Shown here: positions 12,501 through 27,500 of the stretch, piece by piece
How positions within the stretch are numbered: the first letter of the stretch is position 1
Layout: the number at the start of each line of letters is the position of its first letter
NCBI GenBank assembly: GCA_958510825.1
Contig: OY294049.1
Location: 5,766,001-5,830,000 of the forward strand
Reading direction: 5' to 3'
DNA from: Brachypterus glaber
Lineage: Eukaryota > Arthropoda > Insecta > Coleoptera > Kateretidae
Length of the DNA: 64,000 nt
Made by a program: the position numbers and the translations under genes
Notes under the pieces: generated by a model
Told to the model about the DNA's origin: nothing
Databases searched by the model: none
What the model saw: the letters and a program-made list of their open reading frames with translations, nothing else

Positions 12501-15500
12501 GGAAAACTGGCACTAAATTCGTAATCAGCGACCCCAAAAACCGCCGAGTAACAAGTTTCAAGCAAATCCGAGCAACTAAAAAAAAATCTAATCCATATTG
12601 GATTCGCCATTTTGAACACTAACTTTTAAATTATGACCTCGGATTCAGATTCGTCGACCCAAAAACCCAAAAATATGATAATATCATGTTTAAAAAAAAA
12701 AAAAATCAGCACATGTTGGCACGAAAAGTTTATTTTCACAGCACTGCGAAGGGGTTAAGTGCTATTATTTAATATTTACAATTATGGCGAAGGCGCTATC
12801 ATTGATATAAAGATTTTCTCAAATTTTTGGTATTTTTGAGTTCATGTTATTTTTTTATAAACTGAAAATACTGAAGGGTTATAGAAAAGGAATTTTTTTA
12901 TAAATAATGTGTAAGTTGAAAAATTCTGTAGACTATTTGTGATTAACAGATAATTGACAAAGTCTTTTTGGCCCGCGAGAGACATGTGTCCCTCAAAACC
13001 AAACGTAAAAAATACAAAAAAATATATACAGTGTGTAGCAGTGTTTCTTACGAATAAGTTTAAAGATTTATTCAATTAAAAAAAAACCGAGTCCATGGGT
13101 CTCGAGAGCATACCGGGGCTCAACTTGTTAACTTGTTTATGAATAAGGCAATGCGCAGTCCTAGAAATTCCAAGTTCTATAGAGATATAATATCTCGGTT
13201 ACGTAGGAATGGAACCCACACCATAGTATTAATGACAGCTCAGCGAAGTATCAACCAATACATTTTAGCATTTCAGCATTGATTAAATAATTATATCAAT
13301 TATTATAATAGTATAATTAGTAATAGGATTTAGTATCAAACCAGCGTAATATCTGTTATAACATTTAAGTTATAACCTTTTTAGTATACTTACCAACTTT
13401 AAAAGCTTCCTCTTCAGCGTGACGTTGCATAACTTCTCTAACGATTTGTTCCAAACGCGAATTATTTTGATTTTGATTTTCTTCTTGTTGACGGTTTTTT
13501 CTAACCAAATCTCGAATTCGTTGAAAACTTTGAGCCAGTTTTGATTCATCTCCCACTTCCTAAATTTTAAACAAAATCAATAATAAGTAAGTGTTAAAAG
13601 TTAAAATTATTTCAAAAATTGTTAAAAATAATTCTGATTTATATTTTCAAAATATTGTTAGAGTTTTAACTTACCCATGCCAAAAACACATTGATATTAT
13701 TTATATTTGCTTGCAAAACGCTTAAAACATTTAAAATGTACATTTTGAAAGTGTTGTTAGAAAACAAAAACAAACAAAACATGCTTTATTTAAAAAAAAA
13801 TCCTTCGGGTAAAAATTAAATTTTAACTGAAAAATTAAAATAAACACGAAATACGTTAAAAGGAACAATAAATAAATAAAAAAATTACAAACCAAACCAT
13901 GCTTGTGTGGCTTATTTTGTTATAGGAATACGAAATTATTATTTTTTGGTACTGGTAACCACCCAGGAAGCCAAAAGACGTATTTTTGAAGTCAATTATT
14001 GTGCACTAAATGACCTACCTGACGTCATATTATGACGCCTTGCTGTGAGGTGTGTAAGTCACAGCCCAGGGGCGTAACTTTACTGACGTTACAATAACGT
14101 CAGAAATATGACTTTAGAATAACGTGTTCAACATTATATATCTCACCATTTAATAGTTTTTTTTGCTAAGAAAGAGGAAACTAGAATTTTGCCCATGAGA
14201 AAATTAACCCACAAGGCTGGAGGAGAAGTGGGTTAATTTTAGAGAGGACAAAATTATAATATTAGTTCCTATGACAGGATTTCATAGAAAATTTCTTGTC
14301 GATACTCCCTCCACAATGTGGAAATGTCATATCTGCTCTTGTCCAGTTAAAAGGATTTTCCACAGGCATAGAAAATCCATACTAATCCGATGATTTACAT
14401 CAAATTAGCAGGCTAACTATAGTCGCTATAGCGACTGAACAGTACTTTTTAGTTAACATAATTCCAGAAAAAAAGACTTTATAAAGTCATCAATCTTTAA
14501 TCAATATAGGAATACAATTTTAAACTTTTTTGAGTGGCAGAAAACAATATGTGGCGCCAACTTTAGCCTCAGTATTAAATTGACATCCCAGCGATGTACA
14601 ATTTTGATGACGATATAACCAAAAAGTGACTTCTGATATGCGTCGTATGTATGACGTCAAAAATATGACTTAAAACTGACGTCGTCTGGTTTCCTGGACC
14701 CCATGGCCATGCATGGTGGTTTTACCCGTTATTAAAATCAACCGATAAATATTTTTTTGTGTTAAATTTAGAATGTTATAAAACGTCGAAAAAAAGTAAA
14801 CAAAAAAACGATAAAAAAATATCGGTCTGTCTGTAAACCCTAAAACATTTTAACGGAATATCCGATATCAGAATTTGAAGTGCAATAACAAATCAACTCG
14901 TATTCTTATAAAAACTAAACCATATTTATTTATGGAACATAGTAAAAAATAACATAAACACAAAAATATTAAACAAATAATATATGTTATATTAAAACAT
15001 AAAAAGTAAATTTTTCATGCAAAGCCAAGCAGGATTCTGAATACCTCCTTTCGGTGCTTAAGTTCTTCGGAATTAAAACTATTGAGCAACAAGGCCAAGA
15101 AGAGATTTAGGACCATGAAATTGCCCATTACTAAAGTTGGAAGAAATACTGCTAAACATATACCAGGACTCTACAAAAAAAATATATATATTGTTAAAAA
15201 TAATTCTCATACACGAAAATGATTTTCAAACTTCTGCGCTTCCATAGTTAGAAAGCACTACAACTAGTTAAAAAGAGACGGGTATGTAATGGGACTATCA
15301 CCATAGTATAATGGGTGTACACTGTACAGTGTAGACTGTACACTGGCATCAATACGAACATTTACCTGCAAGCAAAACCAAAATCCGAGGGCGTAAACCG
15401 CTGACAAAATTTTGTACACCTTTAGGAGGAAATCTTCAAATTTGTACACCTCAATTCCTCTGCGGTTTTCCACTCACACAAATAAATAGGTATTTAAAAA

Positions 15501-18500
15501 ACATATTCTAGGCAAAAATTGATACATTTAAAATTTCATTAAAAAATATTGATTAATTGACAATTTTACAGAATTTTAAGTTTTAATTAAAAAATATTAA
15601 AAAATTATGCATAATTATTATTAATCTGTATTTATAATTAAAAAAAAATCTATGAATTTTTGCACAGAATATTTCCATCACTTAAATTGTATTGTCTACA
15701 ATTTTTCCACGGAAGAGAAGGGTCACAAAGCAAAATTTAGTTTTTTTGCAAATTTAGCTTTTTTTTCTGCTTAAGCTGATTACCTATAACTAAGATATAC
15801 CCATAATTATATTCCTTGATCTGTCTGATTATACAGGGTGATCAATAACTGCCATGCCAAAATTTAAAAGGTGATTTTGCATCCAAAAATATCAAAAAAT
15901 GTTCCTATAAATGTTGGTCCGCAAATGAGCCCTTTAGGGCCGTAGCTCCCTTAGGCCTAATGGAGCTATGGCCCTTTAACATTGTAATAAAAATAAAGTT
16001 TTTAATTAATAACTCTGGTACCCTTTAAGCTAGATCGACGAGCTTTTGCATATATACTAGTATTAATAAGGGCAATAAGTTTATGTTAATTTATTTTTTT
16101 GAATTTATCCAGAGGCGACCCTAGACGGAAAAATGTATTAGGCTTAACACATTTTTGCCCCAAACATTTTTATGTGTACTTTTTTTTTTTTTTTTAAATA
16201 TGGATTCCTTGAGTAAAAATATATAAAAAATTTCATATAATGTAACAGTGTAGGAACAACCGTTTTCAAAAAAAAATGCAATTAAGAGCAAGTAACATTT
16301 TGTGTCACCAAAAACGTTACTTTTTAAAAGGCTATTACTCCTTTAATATTAAATTTAGGTGTTTTGGTAAACAATACTTTTTTGCTCAGTTTTAAATGAA
16401 GAATCGCCCTGCAGCATTAAAATTTTATTGATGCCTTTTTTTGTTTCCCATTCGATATGTCAACTTCGAAGGGCCGTAGCTCCCTTAGAGCTCATTTCCG
16501 GACCAACCTTTATATAACTTTTTTTCATATTTTTAAATGTAGAATTACCTCTAAAATTTTGGCATGGCAGTTACTGGTCACCCTGCATTATCACCAGTAT
16601 TTATAACTATTAATAAAAAAAAAGAACTAATGCCATACAAAATAAAAATTTTATTTGCAATAAAATTAGAAAAAATAACCGCAATACTTTAAAATAAGTT
16701 TTTTAATATTACCTCTGTAGCTTCGGCTCGCATACAATCCCAAAGTGGTTCAATCCATTCACCGCATAAAATTCGAAAAATCATCATGAATGAATGAAAA
16801 AAATCCGTAAAATTCCATCTAAAAAAAATACTAACTAACCAACTGCTAGGCAATTAAAGTGCATTAATAGAAATGTTGTTGTAATATAGGCACCAACCAG
16901 AATTTCTAATATGTTGTAACATAAATATGTTATACAACACAACAACCAGTTGTAGAATTAAGACGTAAACAACATAAAACTGTAATAAATACAACAACAA
17001 ATGTTATCTTATATCATAGTTAGTACAATACTATTGTGCAATTTGTGGTTGGCGCATATATAACACTATGTCGTTGTATTAATAACGGTATTACTCTATC
17101 AGTGTGGCTTTCCAAAAAATTCATGCTACTTCATATCCAAATATTTCGAATTATTCACAGCATTAAAAAAAGGAATATACAGTGTGTTACTAATTTTTCC
17201 TCCATTTTTGTGGTAGTAACTATGTTTTTTTTTTTCACTTAATTACTGTATTTACTTACTTGTGAGTATGTAGTTTGTTTTTTATATGTTTTGTTCTATC
17301 CTTTTCCTTATAAAAATATTATTTATTTTTTATATTAAAATTGACTCTTATTTAATTCAAAAACCTTTTAAATCCGTTTAGTTTTTTAATTATTTGAATT
17401 TGAAATTTGATAAGTTTTTTAGATGAAGCACTTCAAGTTTAATTAAAGTCGGACATATATTTTTTATTTGATTGTAATAAATACAATAAAAATCAACTGA
17501 TACGAAAGTTTTTCTTTAGAATAATTGGACGAAAATTTTAATCTTATCCTTCACACAAAAAATAAAAATAAATTAACTTTAATTGAAATAGAACGGATTA
17601 CATTTTAATTTAAAACACAAATTTATTTAATAAACTGAAAACAACTGAAAACACAATCGAATAAAAAATAGTGTATAACACATGGCCGAAAAATATTTCG
17701 AAGTTTTATTTACCTTGGTACAGGATCAGGGTAAAACACCTTCTCGTTATAGTCCTTTGCGAAAAGTTGCATCCCAATAACGGCAAAAATATAAATAATT
17801 ATAAGTAGAACGAAAGTTAGGTTACCCAAAGCACCTATCGTGCTTATGATAATACTTAGGAGAACCTTCATTGTAATCCAAGACTGGGCTAACTTCAAAA
17901 CCCTTAGCTAAAAAAAATAAGAATCAAGAATCAAGATGACAATAAATATATTTATTGTCATCAAATATATATTTACATTTTTGCATTCGACAGAAATATA
18001 GTTTAAAAGAAAACATGAAATATATTTAGATAATATAAAATACAAAATAAAATAAGTATAGAGTGTAGAGTTAGAGTTTTTCTGAAAGTTTAATGATAAT
18101 GTCCACTCTTCACCTCCAAATAAATATTTATTCAGAAAATAGAATAATATATTAACAATATTTTAACTGAATAAATATTCATATAAAAAACGGATTCCTT
18201 GAACCAAGGACACGTGTCTTTGTATATGTTCAAAGCCATATTCTCTTGTTTCAAGGCTGGCATATTCTTGAACCAAAGTACATGTCCTTGAATGAAGAGC
18301 ACGGGTTTTGGAATAAAAATCCGCGCTCTTTATTCAAGGACATTGACTTTGGTTCAAGAAAATGCCAGCCTTGAAACAAGAGAATATAGCTTTGAATATA
18401 TACAGACACGTGTCCTTGGTTCAAGGAATCCGTTTTCTCTATGTTGATTTGGAGGTAAATAGATTGGACTTAAATTATAAGATTTCATTGGTTTTCTTTA

Positions 18501-21500
18501 GTTACTATCTAGAATATAACCATGCATTAAAAAACCGACCCCTAAAAATTTAACAACTATAAAGGCCTATTCAGAAGCTTGCATAAGAACATAAAACATA
18601 AGAATGCGATGCCGTAATTGGCTTACAACATACATGGCGGCAAATCAAGCCAATCACGGCATTGCGTTCTTTAGTTATTACCTTCTTATGCGAGACTATG
18701 GATATGTCCTAAATCGGGTTATATAAAGTAAAATTACATAGTATAATTTTATGCAATTTTTTTAATAAATAATATGTATTATAAATTTTTCTCACTACCA
18801 ACTAGGTAAGTTGATAGATAAAATCAATACAAACAAAAACGTAACTAAAGACAGAAAACAAAGACACTAAGTGTGCTTACATTTGCCGCAGGGGGACATC
18901 TAAACACAAGACTACTATTTCTAATTTTGTAGAGTTATTCTGTCATACATATAAATGTCAAAAATATTAATAATAAAATACGATTTTAACTCCTTGGTAG
19001 TGAGAAAAATGTAATGCGCTACTCGTATGTAAGTTTTTTTCTGTCTTCGGTCGTGTTTATGGACCTCAGCTCCGCTTCGACACAGAAAAAATTCACTTAT
19101 CTCTGCTAGAAGCGTAAATAACTATTCTTTGATTAGTTTTCTTTATTTTTATTGTTTGTTTTCAGCTTTTGTACTTTATAATACAATTTTCTAGATCTAG
19201 ATTATTTACTAATACAAATAATTTTATATTGTTTCAATTGTTTTCGAACAAATGAGCTTCTAAAATTAGCAAATAAACAACAATAACATAATGATTCTCA
19301 ATTATTCTGTTTATCATGATTAACGCAATATTATAACTAATAAAACTGTAACTAAAATGTCATCTTTTATTGTTAGTTTATAATACGATTTAAGTGTATT
19401 GTTAATTTGACCAGTAAAATGGCAAATTTATTTTATACGTTATTACTTATAGTTAAATGTCTAAGGGAAAGAAAAAATCTAAGGTACCGTCAACTGGGGT
19501 GACTTCGAACGGTGTTGGTGACATCGGACACTTCTTTGCAAAACCCTCTGAACCAAAGCACATGTGCACAAGTTATAAGGTTGTGTGCGCAAATTGTGAC
19601 ATTAAATCCTACAACTTGTGTCCTAAGTCACACACACACACCGTTAGAAGTCACCCCAGTTGACGGTACCTAAGCTATAATGGTAGACTGGTACATTATA
19701 AAAAAATAATACATAGAAAAATAGATGTTTTTAAATACTGATCAGTATTTACTGAAATATAATTTTGAATTAATAAACTCCGCACAGAATCAGAGTAAAA
19801 AAATGGATCAAGGCAGCTATGATTAGTGGTTTAAAAATGACTTTTAGTGATATTTTTATTATATATTATGTTTTTGATAATGTTTGACATTTATGTTACA
19901 TTGGCTGTTATTTTACGTCTTACAAATTTAATGTGAATAATATATAATGGAATGCGTAATATTACATATCTTCACGACTTGTTTTTAAATGTTACTTAAA
20001 TGTTACATTACCTTAAGGTAATGTTTTGATTGACAATTAATTTGAAACACAAGATAGTTAACCTTTCATAGAAAATTACATTAAAAAAAAAAATTCTTAC
20101 CAATCGGAGTCCTCGCAAAACAGAAAGGCCATCCACTAATTCAAAAATTAAATCCAGAACACTAGCAGAAACAATAATTAAATCAAAAATATTCCACCCA
20201 CAGTAGAAAAAATCTTTACTCAACGCCATGATTTTCAAGCAACATTCAAATGTAAAAATGGAAGTGAAAACCTAGAAAAAAAGTCTATATATAGAAACTG
20301 GCTCCTATCTTTGAAACAAAAAAAAAACAGTTAAAATTATTATTAGCATTCATATGAATAACTTTCTTCTCTTCTATACTGGAAATTCAATAAACCTGCA
20401 GTCTCTGTTGCGAATATGTGGTAAAAGGCGAAGATCATACCAGTTCGGGTGCGACTCGCGAAATTTCGTCGAAGCTTCGCAAAGGCGGACCCCTTATACG
20501 AAAGCAGCAGAAGTATAAGTCACTGCAGGTTTTATTGAATTTCCAGTATATAGTTACTTAAAGTAAACATGTTACCGATAACATTTTTTTCCCACAATTC
20601 ATTAAACTTTTTCTATTTTGTGCTCATTAATTAATTAATTAAGTAAAACCCTAACAACAAGCAAACATGTTTTTATCCAATGTATACAGATAGTAAGACA
20701 ATTACTAGCGTTAGTTTAAATAAAGAAACTCATTAATAACCCATACTTTACGGATTGGAAATTTGTTTAAGTTACCCACTAAATTGTCATTTATTTAGTT
20801 ATTTTCTTGTAAATGTCATTAAAATTTTTATTAAACATATTTCTAAGCTATTTATTGGATAAAACTTTATATGTCATTCGTGAGAAAACTAATATTGTCC
20901 TCTCTAAAATTAACTCCTCCGCCTCCAGCCTCATGGGAAAAATACTAGTTTTCTCTCTCGTACCATAATTAACTATGTTTTCTGCTTATTGTCATGGCCA
21001 CTGCTATATTTTAACGTAAGGGTTGGTATTTATTTAATCACGTTTTTCATTATAAAAAAAATTTCATTGACAGATTTTTTTCATTTTTGGCTCATCTTAC
21101 TCGCATTCGGTCCCTGAACACGAATTATCATGATGGTTGATAAAAAGGTAAATTTTAGTTATTTCCGTTCTGGAGTCACCATGACCTTTAACCCCCTCTG
21201 TCCACACCAGATTAAAATGTATATGGAAAATCCCGTAAACAATTATCCAACTGTGGATATTGTGGTAAATTTTGCTATACATACGTGGATACAATAGAAC
21301 GGAAGGGGTTAAGGAGAAATCAGTCAACTTGCGGTCTTAATGCAAAAATAACTATTTTAGACCCAAGATCCTGTTATTGTAAGACTTTATTTATAGATTG
21401 TTGATTAAAGCTGTGGTTTGGACTTTTCGATGGAAACCTCATTACCTTTCAAAAGTAGATGACTTAATATTAACCACAACATCAACTTTGAGCGATATAT

Positions 21501-24500
21501 TTATGTCAACTACGCGACTCGTGTTAATTTAAAGCAACCATGTTATAATTTTCTTACAGTTTGTTCAAAAGAAAAACAGACTTTAGACATCTTCAAGTTA
21601 ACGTTACCGTATACAGGGTAATCAATAACTGGCATGCCAAAATTTAAGAGGTGATTCTACATTCAAAAATTTTAAAAAAAGTTCCTATAAAGGTTGGTCC
21701 GGAAATGAGCCCTAAGGGAGCTACGGCCTTTTAAAATTGTAATAAAAATAAAGTTTTTAATTAATAACTCTGTTACCCTTAGGCTAGAGCGACGAGCTTT
21801 TGCATATATACTGGTATTAATAAGGGCAATAAGTTTTTGTTCATTTATTTTTTTGAATTTATCCAGAGGCGTGCATAGACAGACAAAATATGTGAGGCTT
21901 AACACATTTTTGCCCTAAACTTTTTTTTGTGCAGTTTTTTTAAATTTTTTGTAAAAAATATATATTTCTTGAGTAAAAATAGATAAAAAATATCATATAT
22001 GTTTTAAATGAATAATTACCATGCAGCGTTAAAATTTTATTAATGCTCTAATTTTTTCCCTATTCAATATGTCATCTTAGAAGGGCCGTAGCTCCCTTAG
22101 GGCTCATTTCCGGACCACCCTTTATAGAAACTTTTTTTAATATTTTTGGATGTGGAATTATCTCTTAAATTTTGGCATGGCAGTTATTGATCACCCTATT
22201 TAAGGTTAGATGCACCGAAATCTAAGAGTTGCTGGCCAAATTTTTAAATAATGTATGCCTACCCCATTGAAAATGACGGGTCTCTGCGGGTGTAAATGGT
22301 GTAAATTACATATTCATTTTCTATATTTCTATTCTTTTTATTTTAGCTGACTTTACATTTTGTACTTTATATTTAAACAAATTGTATCATAGCGCGTCAC
22401 TCTATGACTTACCTTTGAATTGTTAATGTTAATATTTTAAGTAATTTTTTGTAGCTTTTAAAAATAAATTGTTTTTAAAAAGCAAGTTTCCCAGTTTCAA
22501 AATATAATTGGCGCAGTCGTGCGGATTTTTCGAGTGAACCTGAGTTTTCTTTCCTGGACTTTCACGTTTGTTTTAACAATTTACGAAAAATCGGACCTTC
22601 GTTGAAAAAATACAGTGTCGTGCGGAACCCAGCGTGGACTTTTCGCAGCCCTGAAAAATCGTGTGAACCGGTGAACCTAGTGATCATCTAGTGACTTTCA
22701 TCGTAATCAAAAAACTTTGAAGTGGTGAATTTAGTAACCCTTCAAGAAAAAATCTTTGGAGCAACAGTGACTTCCGAGAAATATCGAGGACCTGTGTGCA
22801 AGGAGATGTTTTTCTGGTAAGTCATAGATGTCAAATTCTGATAGTGAAAATTCTGATTTGGACTCTGACGCTTTGATACAATTTCCCAAAACTAGGGAAA
22901 GAAGCCGTTCGCGTTCCCCTATAAGAGAAAGTAGAAGAGAAATCAAATCTAGAATTTTTTCAAATTTAATAGAAAATTTTGCAAATCTAAACACTAACGA
23001 TAACTCGCAAATTTTAATTAATAATCACGGTAACTCTCAAAATTTAATAACTTCTGAAACTCCAACAAACTCAAATCAAAGTAATACAAATTTTAATTTA
23101 ACTTTGAATATGGCTAACCAATTTAAAATGGAGTATTTAAGTATTGTGCCAGAATTTACTGGGGATCCTGGTACACTCACAGAATTTTTAACTTCTGCGA
23201 AAGAATTAATTAATCATTGTTATAACAGGCAAGATACCAACGATTTTAACAATATCCTACTGCTAAAATCACTTAAAAATAAAATTAAGGGTAAGGCCGC
23301 TACAAACCTTACTTCGTTTAATGTAACAAATTGGCAAGAACTTAAGGATGCGTTGCTAGCCTCATACGCAGATAAACGCGATCTTCAAACACTAGTGCTT
23401 GAATTATGCAATATTAAACAAAATACTTTTAAGCCTATTGAATTTTACAATAAAATCCAGCATAATCTAAACTTACAAATATCTTACATTAAAACACACG
23501 GAAAAGACGAACACGAAATTAAATATTTATCTAAGTTTTCTCAAGATATGGCATTGCGTATTTTATTAAAAAATATGAACAATCCCTTGGGCGATTATTT
23601 AAGTACCAGAAATCCAGAAACCTTGGCCGACGCATTGTATATTTTAACTAACGATTTTAATATCCAGGATACTAAAAATATACCCGAAAATAATAATAAT
23701 AAACTAAAACAAATGCCCCCTCACCAAAGAAGCTTTAATAAAGAAAGCAAATTTTTCCCAAATCAAAAACAGAACCAAAATTTTAACAGGCAAAACCAAA
23801 ATCAAAATTTTAACAGGCAAAACCAAAATCAAAATTTTAACAGACAAAACCAAAATTTTAACCAGTCACAAAACCACAATGTTTTTGCGCCAAACAAAAA
23901 CTTTGTCCCTACCAATAAGCCAACACCCATGAGTATTTCTACTAGAAATTCTTTTCAGCCTAACCGAAACTTTCAGCATAACCTAGAAACTAGGGAATCT
24001 AGAAGCGCAGATACAGACGATTGCGGTAACGATTACGGCAACGATTATGCGGGTTTCCAAAGTGAAGAGTATGAGAATAGCGATTTTTTAGAGTTAACAG
24101 CCTCGGACAAACAAACAGACGACCAAGAAACGTTGAATTACTAAATATTAATAATCAAAAATCACATTTACCATACATTAGAATACCTTTTAACAATTTT
24201 CAACTAAAATGCTTAATAGATACTGGTTCGACAAAATCTTTCCTAAATTCAAAAATAGCAGAAAAATATTTTTCCAAATTTATACAGCACGACCCATATA
24301 TAATAACCACAGCTCACGGTACATCTAAAGAAAAATTTAGCGCTATTCCATGTCCTACAATTTTCAAAGTAAAAAACAAAAACCTAAATCTTAAATTTAA
24401 TATTTTTAACTTTCATAAGTTTTTTGGTTGTTTAATAGGTTTAGATATATTAAAGCTTTTAAATGCAGATGTAAATTTTTCTTTAGGCGAGTTGGTTTTA

Positions 24501-27500
24501 CCTAATACCAAGATAAAGATAATGTTTAAAAACATGTCGGATTACAACAGTTTTATCAGAGTCTCTCCTAGATGTGAACAACTAGGAAAGATAACAATTT
24601 CTAATGTAACTAATGGCACTGCATTGTTGCCACTTCAAAATTATTCCGCTTGTGTTAAAGAACCCAACTCAAAATTAGTCAGATGGCGCCTGGAAGAATT
24701 TGACTACAAAAAAGGAAAGTTAAATTCAAACAGTGATGCCCTTTCTAGAATCCCAAACTTAAATGTCTATAGCACAAGGCAAACCCCTTTCTTTAAATAC
24801 ATAGAAAAATTTGACGAACAAATGGAAACCGATAATGACAACCAATCAATTATTGCTGAACCACCAGAAAGTACTGATCAAAATTTAGACTCCGATATCG
24901 ACGACGAAACCCCCGACGAACATTTTGAAAACTTAAAAAATAACAAAAATCCGAATCCCCTTAATAGCGAAAACCCAACGAACGAACCTAATCCCCTTAA
25001 TGATGAATATGACAACGTTGTTAGTGTTACTGCCCACACGAGTGTAGAAAATCCTATATGCCAAGTACCCATAAGCGAAGACCCGCTTAACTTTGCAAAA
25101 AACCAGATAAAGTTTATCTCTGTTAAAATGAATCCCTTATCTCCAGACATTGTTACATTTTTTAATTATGCTAAACAACGTATCATAGTCAAAATTTCCG
25201 AGAATGACTATGAGAACGATCTTGTAAAATTTTTCCAGACATATGTAGTCCCAAACGTATCTTATTCCTGTTTTTGTGAAAGTGATAAACTTTATAAACA
25301 ACTCTAGTAGAAACTCTTCAAAAACATTTTAATAACAATATTAAAATTAAAAGATGCCTAAAAATCTTAGAAGATATAGAAACTTTAGAAGACCAAATCG
25401 AAAATATTAGAAATTATCACGAGGGAAAAACTAATCACAGGGGAATGAACGAAACTTATCTTCAATTATCTCAAAAGTACTATTGGCCCAATATGAAAAA
25501 ACCTATCCAAGAGTATATAAATAAATGCGACACATGCAAAGTAGTAAAATACGATAGACGGCCTTTGAATCTTAAATTTAATATCACGCCCACACCTAAT
25601 AAACCGTTTGAAATAGTTCATTTAGATATCCTTAAATACAGTGGTAATAAATTTATAACAATACTTGACGCATTTAGTAAATACGCACAAGTCTACCCCA
25701 TGGAAAATATCCAAGCGGTGGAGATTGTTAAAAAAACTGTTACATTTCTTTTCCCATCATTCTGTCCCAGGAATGATTATTTCGATAACGGCTCAGAATT
25801 TGACAATGGATTAACTAAAGACCTTTTAAAGACGCACAAATTTGAGATTCACCTTTGCAGCCCCCATCACCCTGCTAGTAACGGTTTGTCAGAAAAATTT
25901 AATTGTACATTTCTACAACACCTAAATTTATTAAACAATAGGACCGAATTTAAGAATAACTCTATTGACGTTAAAGTTTTATATGCTCTTATATATATAT
26001 ATATATATTATATCCAAGAGTATATAAATAAATGCGACACATGCAAAGTAGTAAAATACGATAGACGGCCTTTGAATCTTAAATTTAATATCACGCCCAC
26101 ACCTAATAAACCGTTTGAAATAGTTCATTTAGATATCCTTAAATACAGTGGTAATAAATTTATAACAATACTTGACGCATTTAGTAAATACGCACAAGTC
26201 TACCCCATGGAAAATATCCAAGCGGTGGAGATTGTTAAAAAAACTGTTACATTTCTTTTCCCATCATTCTGTCCCAGGAATGATTATTTGCGATAACGGC
26301 TCAGAATTTGACAATGGATTAACTAAAGACCTTTTAAAGACGCACAAATTTGAGATTCACCTTTGCAGCCCCCATCACCCTGCTAGTAACGGTTTGTCAG
26401 AAAAATTTAATTGTACATTTCTACAACACCTAAATTTATTAAACAATAGGACCGAATTTAAGAATGACTCTATTGACGTTAAAGTTTTATATGCTCTTAT
26501 AGCCTATAATAACTCTATCCACAGTTCTACAAAAATGACCCCATTTAATATTCTTAACTATGACATGCAGGACGTGACCGACATTGATCTTGAACACAAA
26601 ATTGTAAATTACTATGTAGATTTGCATCGAGAAAAACTTAAAATTTTATATACAGAAATAAATAAGCAACTGTTAAAAAATAAAGAAAATATCATAAACA
26701 AAAGAAACGAAAATAGAGAAGACATACCAGAACTTCCGGAGGATGTTTTCGTCAAAAGTACAAAAAGGAAAAAGTCATTAGTATTGATCCCGAAAGAAAA
26801 ACATTTGAACCCCAAATAAATAAAAGTAAAACTGGACGCATGTTCGATAAACTCCATATTTCAAACATAAAACGTCCCACTAAACAACCCTCTCCAGGTA
26901 CATCTGCCTCGGGCTCGTAGTAGCAGCTCAAAAGAACATAACAAACAACCCCGGTATTATACCTATAAACTTGGGAGACGCTAGAATGCAGGAGTCATCA
27001 CACGTGTTTGTCTACTACTTCGAGTTAAGCGAACTCATATCTCAGTACGATAACATTTTGTTACAGATAAAACATTTTAAAAATACTTCAGATTCAGACC
27101 TTGGCTATTCCCGCGAATTAAATAATTATTACAAAATTTTAAGTTACACAATAAATTTAATCGAAGAAAAACTTACCCCCTTTTCCAAAATTTCACGCAA
27201 TAAACGAGGACTTATTAATGGTATTGGCTCTTTTATTAAACAAATAACAGGTAACTTGGATGCTTACGATGGAGAACAACTTCAAAAATCTATCGATATT
27301 ATAAAAAAGAATCAGTATGATATCGCTACCCAAATCAATAATCAATATTCCATTAATAATGAAATGATAAAACGTTTTAACGAAACTATTATTAACATTA
27401 AACATAATGAACAACTTATGGTCAATAGAATCGAACATTTAGAATCAATAATTGATGAGCAAGCAACATATTTGAACGTTCTTTGTGCCAAAGACGCTTT

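Noticed and set aside
12365..12600. CRISPR-like direct repeats
   Set aside because: Two long diverged tandem units without spacers, in an animal intron.
13676..13745. Possible extra exon (minus strand, ending FLAW before a GTAAGT donor) between domain II S6 and the linker
   Set aside because: It has a good donor but no convincing acceptor in the required phase, and the S6 exon joins directly to 13394-13559 in frame (KE|EVGDESK), as the family expects.
19457..19663. 68-residue plus-strand frame with several Cys
   Set aside because: Most of it is a translation of the inverted-repeat element at 19483-19670; no zinc-finger spacing fits.
22828..24144. Zinc-knuckle in gag
   Set aside because: No CCHC motif was found; its absence is normal for errantivirus-like elements and is not a defect.
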